Shown piece by piece: positions 12,401-27,400 of a stretch of 64,000 nucleotides of DNA (positions within the stretch are counted from its first letter, which is position 1; the number at the start of each line of letters is the position of its first letter). Made by a program: the position numbers and the translations under genes. The stretch is from the NCBI RefSeq assembly GCF_021018805.1, contig NC_086250.1:67901322-67965321 (forward strand), written 5' to 3'. The notes beneath the pieces were generated by a model. That model was not told the origin of the DNA. It was given only the letters and a program-made list of their open reading frames with translations, and made no database searches. The stretch is from Prinia subflava (taxonomy: Eukaryota > Chordata > Aves > Passeriformes > Cisticolidae).

Positions 12401-15400
12401 TCAAAACCCAATAAATTACAGTGATGTTGAGACTTCAGTTAGTGCATATTGTCTCTTCTGGGAAGAAACATTTTAATTATAAACTATGCTTTATAGTATA
12501 GTGTATGACTTTTTATAACAGGAAAATACACAAACTATGTAGGTTTAGGGGTTTAAAATGTTATTTGCAAGCCCTTTTGCCATTTTCTCTGTTCTGCTTC
12601 ACTTTTACCCACTGCATTTTTCAGTTTATAATACAGCATTATCAATGCCTTTAAGGCAGCAAAGGTATATACTGTCTTGCTCTACCTAGAGAAGGTGAAA
12701 AATTTTCAAAGGTAACATTAACATGTATGACATGGTAAAGTTTGGGAATTTTCTACTCTTAAGTGTGTTTTCCCCCACATAAAAGAATTTATGGACTCAG
12801 TTGTTAAGTGCTGTACATCTGTGAGGTGCCGGTAGGAAAATGTGCTGCCACTGACAGAAATTTCCCCTGTGGAAAGGAACAGTCTCCCAGGGAAGCAAAG
12901 GAAAGACCATTTGTGTCGTGGAAAAGGTTAAGAATGAAATGCCTTAGGGTTGGTGTCAGATGGAGACCTTCCTGGTGATAGATGACTAAAATCCAGGAAG
13001 AAAATGACATTATTTGTTGGGTTACTGTGTTACACAAAGCTGCTCTTCCTCATTGAATTAGCAGCTGAAACTCGGGGTTAAGGAGCTGTTTGAGTGCATT
13101 GACATTTCAGCTGAACTGAATCACTGCCTTGTAAAAGAAATTTTAAATTATTCAGGTTTAGTGGAAAGGCCACCAGCATGAAAAGTACTGCTTTCTCACC
13201 AATAATCAATGGAGGTTTACACTCTTAGTTGGTTTACTGGACTGCCTGAATGGATATACTAACATTTGTGTGGGGACAAAACAATACTTACATATTAATT
13301 TTGTTTATCTTTTTGAAGTTTTAAATTACTGTGTAGCCAGCTTCCAGTAAATAATAAAGTTTAAACAAGTGTGGTTTCCTGATGAACCACCACAGAATGA
13401 TTAGAATTGTAGCATTCTAATATTTAGAATATATAGGATCATATGATGTACAACAAAATTTAATGCAACTTGCAGAATTACACCTATATACATATAAATA
13501 CACAGATACATACTAGAAAGTATTGAATAATGAAATTAGGCTCATCCTCAACTGTAAAAATCAGCCAAATTAGATCTACTATTTTAGTTGTACAGAATTT
13601 TTAGATAGAAGAAATTTTTAAACCCCACAAAATAAACTTTAATTTACATATCTGAAATGAAGTATGGAAAAAAGATTGTATTAAGTGAGGAAAAGCAGGA
13701 CAGTCCTGATAATTAAGCACAGTAGTTAATGTTGACTCTTACAGAGTCAAAAATCAGACTTTTGTCTGATTTTTTTCTGAAACATTATTTTATATACTAT
13801 TTTCCTTACAGTCAATTCTGCTTGAGTAAGCAGCAGCAATGGAACGTGGAATAAGGAAAATTCTGTTGTCTAAACCTTTGGAAATTCATATGAAGCCATC
13901 AAAAACTCTCTGGAGTTACATGCTGATGTAAAAAGTAGATTGCCAGTTTTATGATTCACTGTGTTTATGCCAAGATATCAGTATTTCAGCTACTTTAGTT
14001 AAATAAAATCTAGTTAAATAATGTTTTAAACAGAGTTTCTAGTAGTTTTATGAACTATGTATCTGAACAGTAGCATTAAGATTTAAAGTTAAATCTTAAA
14101 TACTTCTCCAAAATCTTTTTTATCACAAGTGAAACATGATAAAAATAGGGATCATAAAGAAAAATTACCATGGAAAGAGCAACACAGAACCAGATATATG
14201 TACTTGGTCTTTTTTTCTCACTACCCAAGCTTTTAACTTTCCTGCAACCTTTCATATTTACTGTATCCCAAATGTAACTCTAAAAGCCTTTGGCTTGAAA
14301 ATGTGGTATGTCAGCATCTCTAACTGGTCATTTGCATTTGTTTCCAGGAACAAATGATGAGGAAAAAACAAGCAATGCATCTTGATGCACGCTATGTTAC
14401 AATGGTAGAAAATGCCTATTACTACTGTAATCCCCCTCCAGCTGAAAAAACTGTGAAGAAAAAACGTCCTCCTTTGCAGGAATATATCCGTAAGCTTCTT
14501 TACAAGGATCTCTCCAAGGTCACCACAGAGAAGGTAAATCCTTTCAAAATCTTTAATGCAGTTTTGACTGAAAGTGATGTAGTAGTAACTTGGGAAAAGG
14601 TTTGGGCAGAGCTATGGTTTTTTGCAAGGAAGAGGTATCATTTTTGTATTCATAAATAAAGTGGTTTTATTTCTTTTATTGGGACACATAGAAGCTCCAA
14701 TTGTGGACCTGTGTTCACAACAGCATCAAATGCTGAACAAAGGGAGATTGAGATGGGAATCCTTGTGTTCTCTACATTGTGTTGGATGGGTAAGGGACAA
14801 AAGACTTCAGTTAAATACAGACTGTAAGAGCAAGGAAATCATGGAGCAGCCTTGGACAGCTGGATCAGTAGCTCAGGGACAGCAGTTGCTCTTCCATAGC
14901 CACTGCAGGTCTGGAGGATGCCTGGAAGGGAGAACAAGGTTGTTTGCACGTGCTTACAGGGACTTCATCCCAACCAGGAGAGAGGGGGGATGGCAGGGAG
15001 CATCTTGATATTTTACCTGCTAAAATGTGAAGCTTGTCTTAAAATTTGGTTTAGGTGCTGAGACAGATGCGCAAGCTGCCTTGGCAGGATGCAGAAGTTA
15101 AGGACTATGTTATATGCTGTATGATCAACATCTGGAATGTGAAATATAATAGTATTCACTGTGTAGCCAACCTCTTAGCAGGGTTGGTCCTTTACCAGGA
15201 GGATGTTGGAATTCATGTTGTGGATGGAGTGCTGGAGGATATTCGACTAGGAATGGAGGTAAATGCTCAGTATTCTTGCTAAGCTATGCTCATCTATTTA
15301 TGTGGAAAGGAAAACAAAACAATTGTGCTTAAAGAAAGGAACCCTTGGATTCTCTGATTTTTTTTTTGTGTCTGATGACTTTTCTACCTCAGTTATTTGC

Positions 15401-18400
15401 TTTGTGTAGGTTTATTTAAATTAATAGAATAACTGTACCAAAAAAAAAGCCAACAAAACCAAACGAACAACATTACATAAGACAATTGTTTTGCCTCCCT
15501 TATCATAGTAAGGCCATAGAATTTATTCTTTGTTAGTGTAGACAGATTTACACAACATCAAGTAACTTTGGAGACCAGTCCATATTTTAAAAGCTGTTAT
15601 AATTACAAGAATTCTTTGGATGATGAAAATTCATCACAGATTTAAGATGGAGTATATGCTAAATGTATTGGAACTTAAATACTAGCTGACCAGCTTTCAT
15701 AACTACTTTTTAGTGTTTACTTTCATGTAATGTATGTAGCCATAAATAACCATCTTTTATTATAAGAAATTCTGTCAAATTTTTAATACACTTTTTTCCT
15801 TTGTAAAAGGTTGGTTGGGTTTGGATTTTTTAATTTTCTGTTTTGTCTGCACGATCGAGTGAATTTTCTTGTTCTTTTTTGATAAAGGTTAATCAACCAA
15901 AGTTCAACCAACGGCGGATCAGCAGTGCCAAGTTTTTGGGGGAGCTTTACAATTATCGAATGGTGGAGTCAGCTGTAATATTTAGAACTCTGTATTCCTT
16001 CACCTCATTTGGTGTGAACCCTGATGGCAGTCCTAGTCCCCTGGACCCTCCAGAACATCTTTTCAGAATCAGACTTGTCTGTACCATCCTCGATACCTGT
16101 GGGCAATATTTTGACAGAGGATCCAGCAAGCGAAAACTTGATTGCTTCCTTGTATATTTTCAGGTATTCTAAATTTTATGCAGAACTCTAAAGTTCTTCA
16201 ACAAGCTAACATAAGTCACTCTAGTACATATTTATCTCATTGTTCTCTAGCAGTGTAATGTGTAGAATCTTTTCTGTCTGGTAGCAGTTTTACTTTCAAG
16301 TGATATGTTATGTTGAGTTATGTAAAATGATCAGGAGCCACTCATTGCTCACACTGGGATTTGCTGAACTTGAAGAAGAGAAGATTATTTAGGTTGCTGT
16401 CCTCAGCTAATGTTTTTTGTAGAGAACGAGGAGTCATGCACAGTGAAAGGATGAGAGGTAATGGGCACAAGTTGCAGCAAAGAAAGTTCTGATTCAATAA
16501 ATGTAATGAAGTGGGGAAGAGATTTCATAATGAGTGTTTAAACACTGAAATGAGGAATTCCAGGCCATGGAATTCATGCTAAAACTTGCTGGAATTTATT
16601 TCTTTTTCTTTCTGCTTTTCTCTATAATGTATACTAAAACAAAGGTATTAAAAAATTAAAATTAAGGTGATAACTTATTTCAAACCTTAAGGATACAAAT
16701 CACTCATCTGCACACAAGGTGTAAAATGATGTTTGGAAGTGTAGAACCTCAGAATAGTTTGGGCTGGAAGGAACCTCAAGGATCACCTTGTTCAAGCCCC
16801 CTGCCATGGGCAGGGACACCTCCCCCTAGACCAGGCTGCTCACGGCATCATATGGTCTAATTTTTAAATGCAAAAATAAATGTTTTAGGGAAGACATCAT
16901 TATATTTCTGTTACACCTAATAATTTCAGCAAGGCTTCCTCCTGAGTATGTCATCTTTTAAGTAAGAGTCTGTTACTCATACTTCATTTTCAGATGCAGG
17001 TTTTGCAGCACCTTAGTTCTCAAGATCTACTGTTAGGTTCACTTAAAATCAGCATTTATTTTTTACAGTGTCACTGTAAGAGTTATATGTGAATTTGTTA
17101 TAAAGCAAACTGGATAAGCCACTTGAAGCTGGCTGCAGTCTAAATATTTCTTTTTATTATGTTTCCCCCCCTTTTCCCATAAAATGCCTTTGGGGAAATA
17201 ATTTTTTGAAAATATTTGGGGGAAGTAGTCAAAAGCTGGCTGGTTTGTAAGTGGTCATCTCTTGTACAAGGAGTTTACCCTGAGAAGGCACTTCCTTGCC
17301 AGGGCTTTTTTGTTCAGTCTTCATACTTACAACAGTAGTTATGATTCTTAATGTTTGTGATATCCATTGTTATCAAACAAGGTTTAGTGCTATCAAAATA
17401 TCTAATAATTATATGAAATAGGAGAGTAGTGACATGAAAGCTTTTGTATTTTTTACTGTACAAACATGACATTTTAAACTTTGTAACTTAAATGGTTTAT
17501 AAACATCAGTGTCCATATAATTGATTTCAATATTTGGTATTCTAGCGCTACGTGTGGTGGAAAAAAAGTCTGGATGTGTGGACAAAAGACCACCCTTTTC
17601 CTATAGACATAGACTACATGATCAGTGATACACTGGAACTGCTGAGACCAAAGATAAAGCTCTGCAATTCCCTGGAAGAAGCTGTCAGACAGGTGCAAGA
17701 CTTGGAACGAGAATTCTTAATAAAATTGGGTAAGAAAATGTGCAAAGGGAATTAGGCATTTTTGACAATTCCTGTAGTTCTTAAAGTTGTCTTTTTATGA
17801 TGGTAATAGGTAATTATTGTTATTGTTATGGTCATTTATTCTCATGATAAATATTTTTGTAACTTTTTTGCATGTTTCGTTCTAATCATTATATCTATGT
17901 ATTCTAATCATTGAATCTCCATAACTCTAAACTAATAGATGTTGTAAAAAATAGTCAATATGAATACTCTTAATATAATAGTGTTTGGAGAGCAGAAGTG
18001 TTTGTGTATGTATTGATTTATGGAGTCACATGGTGCAAGTGATGAGGAAGACAATCATAAATTTAATCAAAAAATGTGGGAGAAATTTCAGGAGAAAATA
18101 GTTGGGCTGGCAGCACAGCTTAGTTGAAAATAAACTGATTAGCGAGCATCTAAAATTGTTATCATATTAACCTTTAAACCTCTTGTACATATCCATTCTT
18201 ACAAAATGTTGGATACTACAGTGTTCATTACTTGTTAAATGAAGTTGTTTTCTAATCTTCAATTTTTATTTGAAAACAAGCTTGTTCATTAAAAGATCTT
18301 ATATGTAATTTTTACACTTTTTAAATGTTAATTAGAGCACTTCACCTACTTGGACACATTCAATTTTTAAGAATAATCCTTTAATTCTGTGGAATGAATA

Positions 18401-21400
18401 TGTCTAATAACCACATAAAAGGCTGCAACTTCTGTTTTAAGGGGAACTCTTTTTTTAATATGCTGTTTATTTGGCATTGAAATTCCTTGAAATTCCCTAC
18501 GTAGTAACTGAAAAGCAAAATAGAATTCCACTGTGATGTGATCTAAATGCATGATTTTTATGCTTTCAAAATGATAACCAAGAAGAAATACACAAAGAGT
18601 TATTTAAACTGTAATATTGTTTTGGAAGGTACTCAACATTTCCTTCCTACAGATAACAGGAGCTTCACAAAACTTTACACTGACATCTGACCCTAAGTGC
18701 AGTTGGTGTAATGTCAAAAAAGGAATGACAGCCTGAACAGTGACTGTGTTGACTCCTCAGTAAATTCCTGGGAAATCTAGTGGCCTAGAAGTCTGACATC
18801 AGTAATCCTCTGGAGGATTAATTTGCTTTGTAAATTAAGAAAAAAAAAGAATATGAGAGCAGTAGTGTATGCTGGAAGTTTGGGGGTTTTGCACTGCATG
18901 ACTTAAATATTGCAATAGTCATTCTCTAAAAACAGATCCTAATTTTTTTCCTGAATCAGAACCATGCTCAATTCTTAAAAACATTCTGATTGAAATCTAT
19001 ATCTAAGGCTCAACTGGACACTGAAACACTGGAAAAAGCTAAAATTAATTTTTTGCTTCTGTGGAAATGGTACAGATAATGGTGTCAGATTGAAGGATGC
19101 CTTACTGAAAGAAAGGAGATATTTATGTTTGATACTTTACACACAGAGTAAACTAAAACATCTTGAAGGACAGAAGGCACACAGGTCAGCAAGAGAAAAA
19201 CTGCAAGATGAACTAAACACAGTGTAAGAATTGTGAGACCTGTCTGCAAGGAGGACGAGCACACCAGAGTACTTTGCTTTCCCAGAGATTTCAGAGCGGC
19301 ACCTACATCCTCATAGGTTCAAGTACAGCCTCAGAGCATTAGGAGAGAGTCACAAAGGTTCATTACAGGCTGAGAAAATTGTTGTTTCTAAACTGTTAAT
19401 TGGCAGTAGAGGGAAGTACTGCAGCAAAGACTGCAGGGGCTTCGTGTCTCTGGGTTCTGCTGGTTTTGTGCAGTCTCTTGTTTGGTACTCAGATTTTGTT
19501 GTGTGTTTCAGTAGGGTCCACATTTAATTTGAGGATATTTTGAGGCAGTTTGCACAGCTCTTTCTGTTCTCTTGGAGATTTTAAACATTCTCTCTAATGT
19601 TTTCCTGTGTTTCTGACAGGACATTATTACCCTTTATGTCTCAGTTAACTATATAGGAAATGTTTCATTCAAAAGTCAATTATTATGACCAGTCGGAAAT
19701 TTTAGTGCTCAGTAACATTAGACTTTTGAGGTGATCTTCCACATTGAGTGGTTATATGTGTTCTAATGTTCCAAATCTTTCTCTTTTTCCAAATTTCAGG
19801 AATTGTGAATGACAAAGATTCCAAGGATTCCATTACAGAAGGAGAGAATCTGGAAGAGGATGAAGAAGAGGAGGAAGGTGGAGCAGAGACAGAGGAACAA
19901 TCTGGGAATGAAAGTGAAGTAAATGAGCCAGAAGAAGAGGTGAACTTAATAATTTACCTTGCCTCATGTAAAAGAAGTGATTTTGATTGCTTGTTATTTT
20001 CTGAAGCCTCTCTAAGTCAGAGTTAGCAGGTGAAATCTGGGTGTGCCCAGCCCAGTCAGTACTGTGAGGATATTCCCATCCCAGTTCTGTGTGTGTGGAA
20101 AACTGAGTGTCTGAGGTTTATTCCTTATTTTGGCAGAGACTTGAACCTGACAGTTTTGCTCAGGGTAAATCCTGCTTCTCAAGAAGATTCCTTTAGCTTT
20201 TGGCATGAAAAAAATGCACTTTCAGATGACTCTTTATCTATTGTAGAAGCAAATGTATTGACTAAATGTCAATGCAGTCATTAGGAAAAACAACAGGTGT
20301 TTAGGGTATGCCTATGCAATATGAATAAATAAAAGATTTATGGGGCACAGTAAACCTTCCTTGTTTACTGTGCTAATAATATTTTCGGTCAAAAATGGTG
20401 GAGCCAATTAAAAAAACCACAAGTACACAGAAATTCTGACTTGTCACTATGACACAGCAAAGTTGGCATGATAATGGTATTGTTACAAGAAAATGAGTTC
20501 AAGGAAATAGAGAAAAGGTTTTTTCCATGTCCTTGGGCTGGTTGATTTACTAATAAGCTTTCTTTCAATAAATGTCTCTCAGCATTAAAGGTCCTGAAGT
20601 TTGGCTGGGTTTGTGCCTTCACCCATAAATTAGTATCAATAGAATGAGAAAGTTGCAGGGTGAGGAAGGCACCTCTGGAGACTTTTGTATTTCCCTTCTT
20701 TGAACTTCATGAGTTCTTGCCATTCCATTCCTGCTGCTTGTGGAGTTCCCTCTGAGTGGCAGCATGTATCAACCACAACTCCCAGTTTTCTGCTGTACAT
20801 TTGTGAAATTAATAATAAAGCTGAGTGAGTTCAGCCTGAAACATTAAATAAAAGTCAAACCAAACAAATTTACAAAGACTTAACTAAGCAACATGCACAG
20901 TTTAGGAAAATGTTTGAGGAATTAGCTGTCCTTATTGTTTTAAAATAATCAGCAGTTACAATTGAATTTTTCAGGAGGGCTCTGACAATGAGGAAGAAGA
21001 GGGTGAAGAAGAGGAGGAAGAAAACACCGATTATCTCACAGACTCCAATAAGGAAAATGAAACTGATGAGGAGAATACAGTATGTATTGAGCTGGAGATA
21101 AGTGAATTGAATTTGCATCTTTGGTTTTCTTTACTCAATGTTTTTTGCCAGTGCAAAAACATATCATATTCATAACATATCTGGGAAAATACAGCAAGGA
21201 GACTTCCTGTTACTCTTTCAGATATATTTTATAGCTTATTTTCATGTTGGCAAACTTTGGTTACTACCTTTTGAAATTTTTTATGCTGTCAAATTTACTA
21301 CAAACATGTTTTCACAAGGCCATGAGCTTTCACACATAGCTAGACTGGAAAATATTGTGTAAATGATAGTTTTGCAATGCCAGCAAAGTAGCAAACTGAT

Positions 21401-24400
21401 AGGATGTAACAAGGTAAGCCAATTACACTTCACTAGATCTCAAAACAGAAAAGGAGACAAGCCAAGAAGTGCAAAATTCCTACAATACAAATTTGGGATT
21501 GACAGATTATAACGTTTGCAGCTAAAGAGCCCATCTGGTTGAGCCTGAATTGCAGTTACATAAGAAGGAAATAATGAACATTATAGAACAATGTGTTGGG
21601 GTGCTGACATCTGACATTTTTGTTGTCTTGTTGTGCTTTCCAAATAATTGAAGGGTAGCTTTTGTCTTGAAAATACCATCTAAATGTATGGACTTAATGG
21701 AAAATTGAATTTAAAAAGGTGTGTTAAGGATAGAGAGTTTTTCTTTTATTGTTGCCACATCATGAATGTGTTCATGCACCTCCACACGCACATACATATT
21801 CTGAATTTGTCAGAATTATGGGTGTTAATGTTATGGGTGACCATAAATCAGGAAATATGCCTTGCAAGAAAATAATCAAGGCTGAAAACTTCTTTCTTAA
21901 ACAATTTGGTTCTACAAATCTTTTGATTTTGTATGATATAGAAGCAATAAGGATATTTTCCACTTCTAGACTGAAAATTCATATTTCTGAAACTAATGGA
22001 CAATTTTTTCCCTTTGCAATAGGAAGTAATGATTAAAGGAGGAGGCCTGAAGCATGTCCCTTGTGCAGAGGATGAGGACTTCATTCAGGCCTTGGATAAA
22101 ATGATGCTGGAAAATCTTCAGGTATAAATAGCTATTTTCTTTATGTAATGTACAGTTCAGCGTAGTTGATTTTTTTTATTAAAGTAAATAAGTGATTAAT
22201 GCTTAGGTTACCATACTAAAGGAATGAAGAGGTTTTATTTCTTTGTTTTGGCCTCTTCTGTGCAGTTAACTTGTTTGGCTTTTAGCAAAATAGCTCTTAA
22301 TTACATTGTTTGCCCAGTGAATGTACGACATACTGACATATATTTTACACAATGAATAATGAATGCAGCAGATACTGTGCAAAACTTCTGACTTTATCTT
22401 AGGTGATAATAGGCTTAAAATGCAGATACATTTAAATTTACATAAGCTTTTAGTACTTTGTTTTCTTAGTCCCATCTGGTAAATATTTCAATATTGAATA
22501 TAGCAAGCCCTGTATAATAAATATATTACTAAGATGTACAAAAAAAATCTTGAATTAAGAATGTACGTTCTACAGTGTGTCTCATCAGGTGTCTAGATTT
22601 CTTTCCCTAAGAGATTGCCCTGTTACTTTCTTCTTCTCAAGCAAGGAAAGCAAAAGGAAAATATAGTAAGCTTATAAATGTATTTATATATAAACTTAAT
22701 TTTCCTGGAAGGTTAAACGTTTTCTCAGTTGTGAAACTCTGACTGCTGCCAGCCTGACTGACTGTGTCAGCATGTGATCATTTATAGAATTCACTTTTTT
22801 CTCATAGCAAAGGAGTGGTGAATCTGTTAAAGTGCACCAGCTGGATGTTGCTATTCCTCTGCATCTCAAAAGTCAGCTGAAGAAGGGTCCCCCTCTGGCA
22901 GGGGGAGAAGGAGAGGCAGAGTCTGGGGACACGATGCCATTTGTCATGTTAACACGAAAAGGCAACAAACAGCAGGTAAGGTACAGATACTGCTTCAATA
23001 AATAAAGGCCTTTCACTTCAGAAAATGTAACACAGCATTTTTTATTTCTTCTTTAATTTCTCAAAATCAGATACAGACAACTTCATTTTGACACGTGAAA
23101 AATACCATATATAATTTCTTGGAATTCTTGGTTGTTAATAGAAATGATGCAGAAAAATTCTGTGGTCAGATTATACCATTACTATTTACATTTGGTGTTT
23201 CTACAAGTAAGTCAGTGGTATGTCTTGCATGTATTTTAGATATAGGTGTGGAAGGTGAAGAGAATGTGGTTGGTGGACTACCACTGAATATTGAAAGCAG
23301 TAGAAAGAAAAAGGAATATTCCAGAATCTTTAAGATTCTACAGCTTTTACTGAAAACTTTCAGCTTCAAATCAAGATACATGGTCATTGCTAAATTCCAC
23401 TTCCTAAGTAACTGCCACTTGGCTGAATTTATTCAACTTGCCAAAAGAAAAAAATGTCATTATCCCTGAAGACACTGTTAGAGGACAATTCCAGAATGCA
23501 CAGAGGGAATCTCTTGGAGAAACTGAAATGGGAATCAGGTTGATAAAACAAACTCACTCCTTGCTTCATGCAGCTAAGCTGTATGTTAGTCTTGGCTCTT
23601 TTCTCCAGTGTATGTTTGAATTTTCCTAGCTCAGCAAATGCACAGTACACAAATCTCTACCTAACACATTCCACATGTATTTCTTGCCATGGTTTAGGGC
23701 TTTTAAAGAGACTTTTTCATTTTGGTTGTATAATTTGATGATGAAAATAAATTACTCTGAATTTATATGCAAAGTATACCCGAGGAATTGTTTCATACCA
23801 TGTTTCTGGTGTTTAGATCCATGTCATTATTTGATTTTTACATTTGTTCCCTAAATTGTGACAGTAATGTAGCTGTTGGGGTGTATAAACCTGAAGTATG
23901 CCCCTTCTCTTCCTTCATGTGAAACTTATTTCAAACATCCATGTAGGAAGTGGTTATTCTGTTTTCCTGGAACTTGAATGTGGTGTACAAAGTTGTACAA
24001 AAGCTCTGAGTGGGAGATTTTTAACTGTGGTCATTGGTCTGAGAAGGGGTTTAAGAGATCTCCATTTTTAAAAAATGTTGTTGAGCTTTTTCAGGATAAT
24101 TTACTAGGAGTATCTGTAGTTACAAGGCTCTTCATATTCCATGTAAAGGGGAAAATATTGCAGAAATGTGACTTAGAAAGAAAGCAGAACTTGTTCAGGA
24201 GTTTTCCCTGCTCCTCCCCCAATATTTGGTTTTGGGAGTAGGCTCTTCCTGCCAAAACTCCTCTCAGTGTTTCTAGAAATGTAGAAAACAGTTGCTTTAT
24301 AGACTACTTCAACTCTTGAATTAATGAAAGGCTTCTTTGTCCATAGTTCTGTATTCAGAAAAAAAATGTGTTTCAGTACAGAGTTTTAATAGAAAAATAA

Positions 24401-27400
24401 GCAGGAAAGAAGAGGTGGAGTTGAAAAGAAAATAATTATTCCTTCTTATGGTGCCTTATTTTAAATCTGCACGAGCAGAATGTGCAATGAGTTTTGAAGT
24501 GAGGGATGCATAGTTCACTGGTAAGTTATAGCTGTAAACTTGCAGCTTTTAAAAACAGTCAAAAGAAGTTTGCAGCAACCTGGGAGGCTGTAACTTCATC
24601 TGCACAGTCACCAGAGTGATAAATGACATCAGCCTGCTTGCTTGCTCTGCTGGTAATGATTACTTTGTCACTGGTGCTCTGAAACAAGAAATATTAGAAA
24701 AATGGGTTGTGCTGTGCTTCCTTACTGAGAGTAATATTTGGTAGTGGAGGTCCAGTTGCCAAATGCTCAGTTCACATGTCAGTGTCCACCCAGATTTTAG
24801 TGGAGCATTGACAAATAGGGTTTTTTTTAAGTAATACAAGAGCAACTAACTGGTATTAACCAGCTGTGTGTATCCCAATTAATGGTCAATGCAGGCTGAT
24901 AGTGACAAGGATACAATATTTTATCCTCAAAACTTAGAAAACTAGTAGCAGTAGAGCTATTTGAAATAAGGATGATGGCATTGTGATTTGTCCATAAGCC
25001 ATAAGAAAGCAAGGGGAAATAACAGCATCATAAGGGACCAGAGCTTGTATCTAATACCATTTGGTATTTCTGAACCAATAAGTTCTGTGCCAGGTAGGTA
25101 TGAACTAAAATGAGATATAGACAGTAAAAAGAAAGTCAAGAAATTTGGTTACTAAGACAAAAGAGTTCCTTCCCTTTGAACGATTTTTAACAAAGCTCCA
25201 TAAAATATATATTGGATTGGAATGGTTAACTCTCTCCCTGAATGGGAAATGTTTTATCTCATTTATATCTTCACGTCTTTATCTCATGGCATTTTTATAA
25301 AATCTGTAGTCTAGTCTTCTGAATAATGATTTTTGATCTTCCTTCAGTTTGCCATCTTTAAAGACAAATCTTCTGTCCTGCCCCCAGCTCACAGATTTGA
25401 TGAGCGCTTTTTGAGACACCTCTTCAATATTTGCAAATCAGAAATGTTGCAGTTGCTCAGTAATCATCATATCCTGTAGTAATTGTCATCAGTGACTTGA
25501 TTTCGGGTGGCAGCTGATTGCCTTGAGATAGTGACTCAGTGGTGTTTTGTTAATTGCCAGGCTGTTGTTTTCCTCTATCTGTTTCTCTCATTTACACCCT
25601 TCTATAGTTCACTTTTCTTTTTCTACTTGAAGCATCCCGTCTGGAAACACCAATCCCATTTAGCTGATAAATCCACAGGACAGAGAAAATATAAAGGACA
25701 TAAAAATTAAAATGGATGAGGAGCTTAATGGTGAAGCTAAGGAATGATTTTTATCATGAAGTGCTGCTAATGGATTAGTTATTTGTGTAGTTTATGTAAA
25801 GTTCATTTGATGATATCTGGGAACCTGCACAGCCTGCTCAGCAATGAGTAACCAGAGCTTACACTGCTCTTGGAATTTCAACTTTCATTTCTATTCTTCC
25901 CTGCACACCTCAATAACAAGCTTGTATTTATATTCAATATAATGTGCTATTACCCTTGCCCCCTCCCCCCCAAAAAATCTCATCTAAATACATCTTGTAG
26001 TTGGTAGGGTTTAGGGATTTACTGTACCCAGGTTTTTCTCAGGTCTTTGCAAGAGTCTTTGTTTCAAGCACAGTTTATTTTCAAGTGCTTCACCTGAGTC
26101 TTCTCACACTCCTCACTCTGCTGCTGGTGGGGCATTACTCTCTGAGATACCTTGAGACTGTTCAGTGATTATTGCATTAAATACTAACCACAGGTGGTGA
26201 GGATTTTGCTTTTACTCTAAAGCTTCTCAGCAGAGGTTTTGATAATTTATTTTTCTCTGCAGCTTTTGACAGTGGAACAGAAAAGAGCACTTAGGAATTT
26301 ACTTCTGTTTCTTTGGAAATAGATCTCCCATGATGAGTAACAAGGAACAAGATTCAGAGTAGTTCATGGAATATTGAGAGTGATTATCCTTAAATTCATT
26401 AAATTCTTATGGCACAGAAATGCTTATTTCTAAAGGACATGGAGTTGAAGGAGGAAGTGATATTTTTCTAAATGTTTGCAAACTTTAGCATTAAGGATTT
26501 TCTGAGAACTGTTGTTTCAATTGTGATAAAATTAAGAATTATTTCTCTGTTGTGGAACAATTGTAAAAAAAATTAGATATATAGAAGTAACAAATTGGAT
26601 TTTCTGAGTCTGGGCAAAAAGAAATCACCTTCCCTATGCCTTCCTGAAAATATCAGCTGGATTTCCAGAGAGAGGATACTTCTGTGGGAGTGCCAAGCTT
26701 ACCTGGTGTGTCTTATGGCAAATCAGATAATGGGTGTTTAAATCAGAATGTGGTGGGCACATTTGGGTATAGGGGAGGAGGAATCTGACACCGTGCTTGT
26801 CTCTAGAATAAGAAGCAGCACTGGGGAGCCAGAATTATTCTTAAAAACAAAAGTACTGGGATTTCCAGGGAATGTCTGAAAAGCTTGAAATGTTTTTCCT
26901 CTGTTATCACAAGGGGTGGCAGTAGGAATTCTGCTCAGAGGGCTTCACCTCTTCGGAAGGAAGAGACCTGAAGAGGGAGGTGCAGCTTTCTGAGCCCGCT
27001 GTGGTGCTTTTGTCTCAAGACCAGGGCAATTCCCTGTAGGCAAATCAGCTGGTATGGAAATAAGAAATAAAGCATATGGCTGTGCCTTCCTAGGGAAAGA
27101 GTAAGTTTTGTTCACATGAGTACTGTGTGCAGGAGGTTTTGGACTCAGCATTTTTTGTGTGTTCTCTGTGTCTTTAGCAGGTCTTGCATTTTCTCCCACT
27201 GCTTAATGTGAAATTGAGGTTCAAAACAAACCAACAAAACGCTTCACAGTAGAAACTTCTGTAGAAAGTACCTCATTGATATAACCTAGAAAAAACCACA
27301 GCATTTCTGTATTTTGGATTGTTTTGTATTGGTTGCGTTGTTTTCTCTGATGGGCACTTAAAAACTTCTTTTCATTTGCAGTTTAAGATCCTGAATGTGC

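Larger units (their letters stand above)
9400..14347 (+). other. UPF2: UPF2 intron, 4.95 kb, with inverted-repeat cluster near its 3' end
   Basis: AT-rich intron without recognisable transposons. The last 650 bp hold several perfect short palindromes (13,696-14,099), listed separately. It ends in TTTGTTTCCAG. Confidence 0.7.
19940..20974 (+). other. UPF2: UPF2 intron, 1.04 kb, with candidate intronic poly(A) signals
   Basis: It contains overlapping AATAAA hexamers at 20,324 and 20,328 followed at once by a perfect 11-bp hairpin (20,345-20,373). No transposon or gene is recognised. Confidence 0.7.

Noticed and set aside
14622..15008. 128-codon frame in a UPF2 intron
   Set aside because: Between two well-defined UPF2 exons; no usable splice borders or family match.
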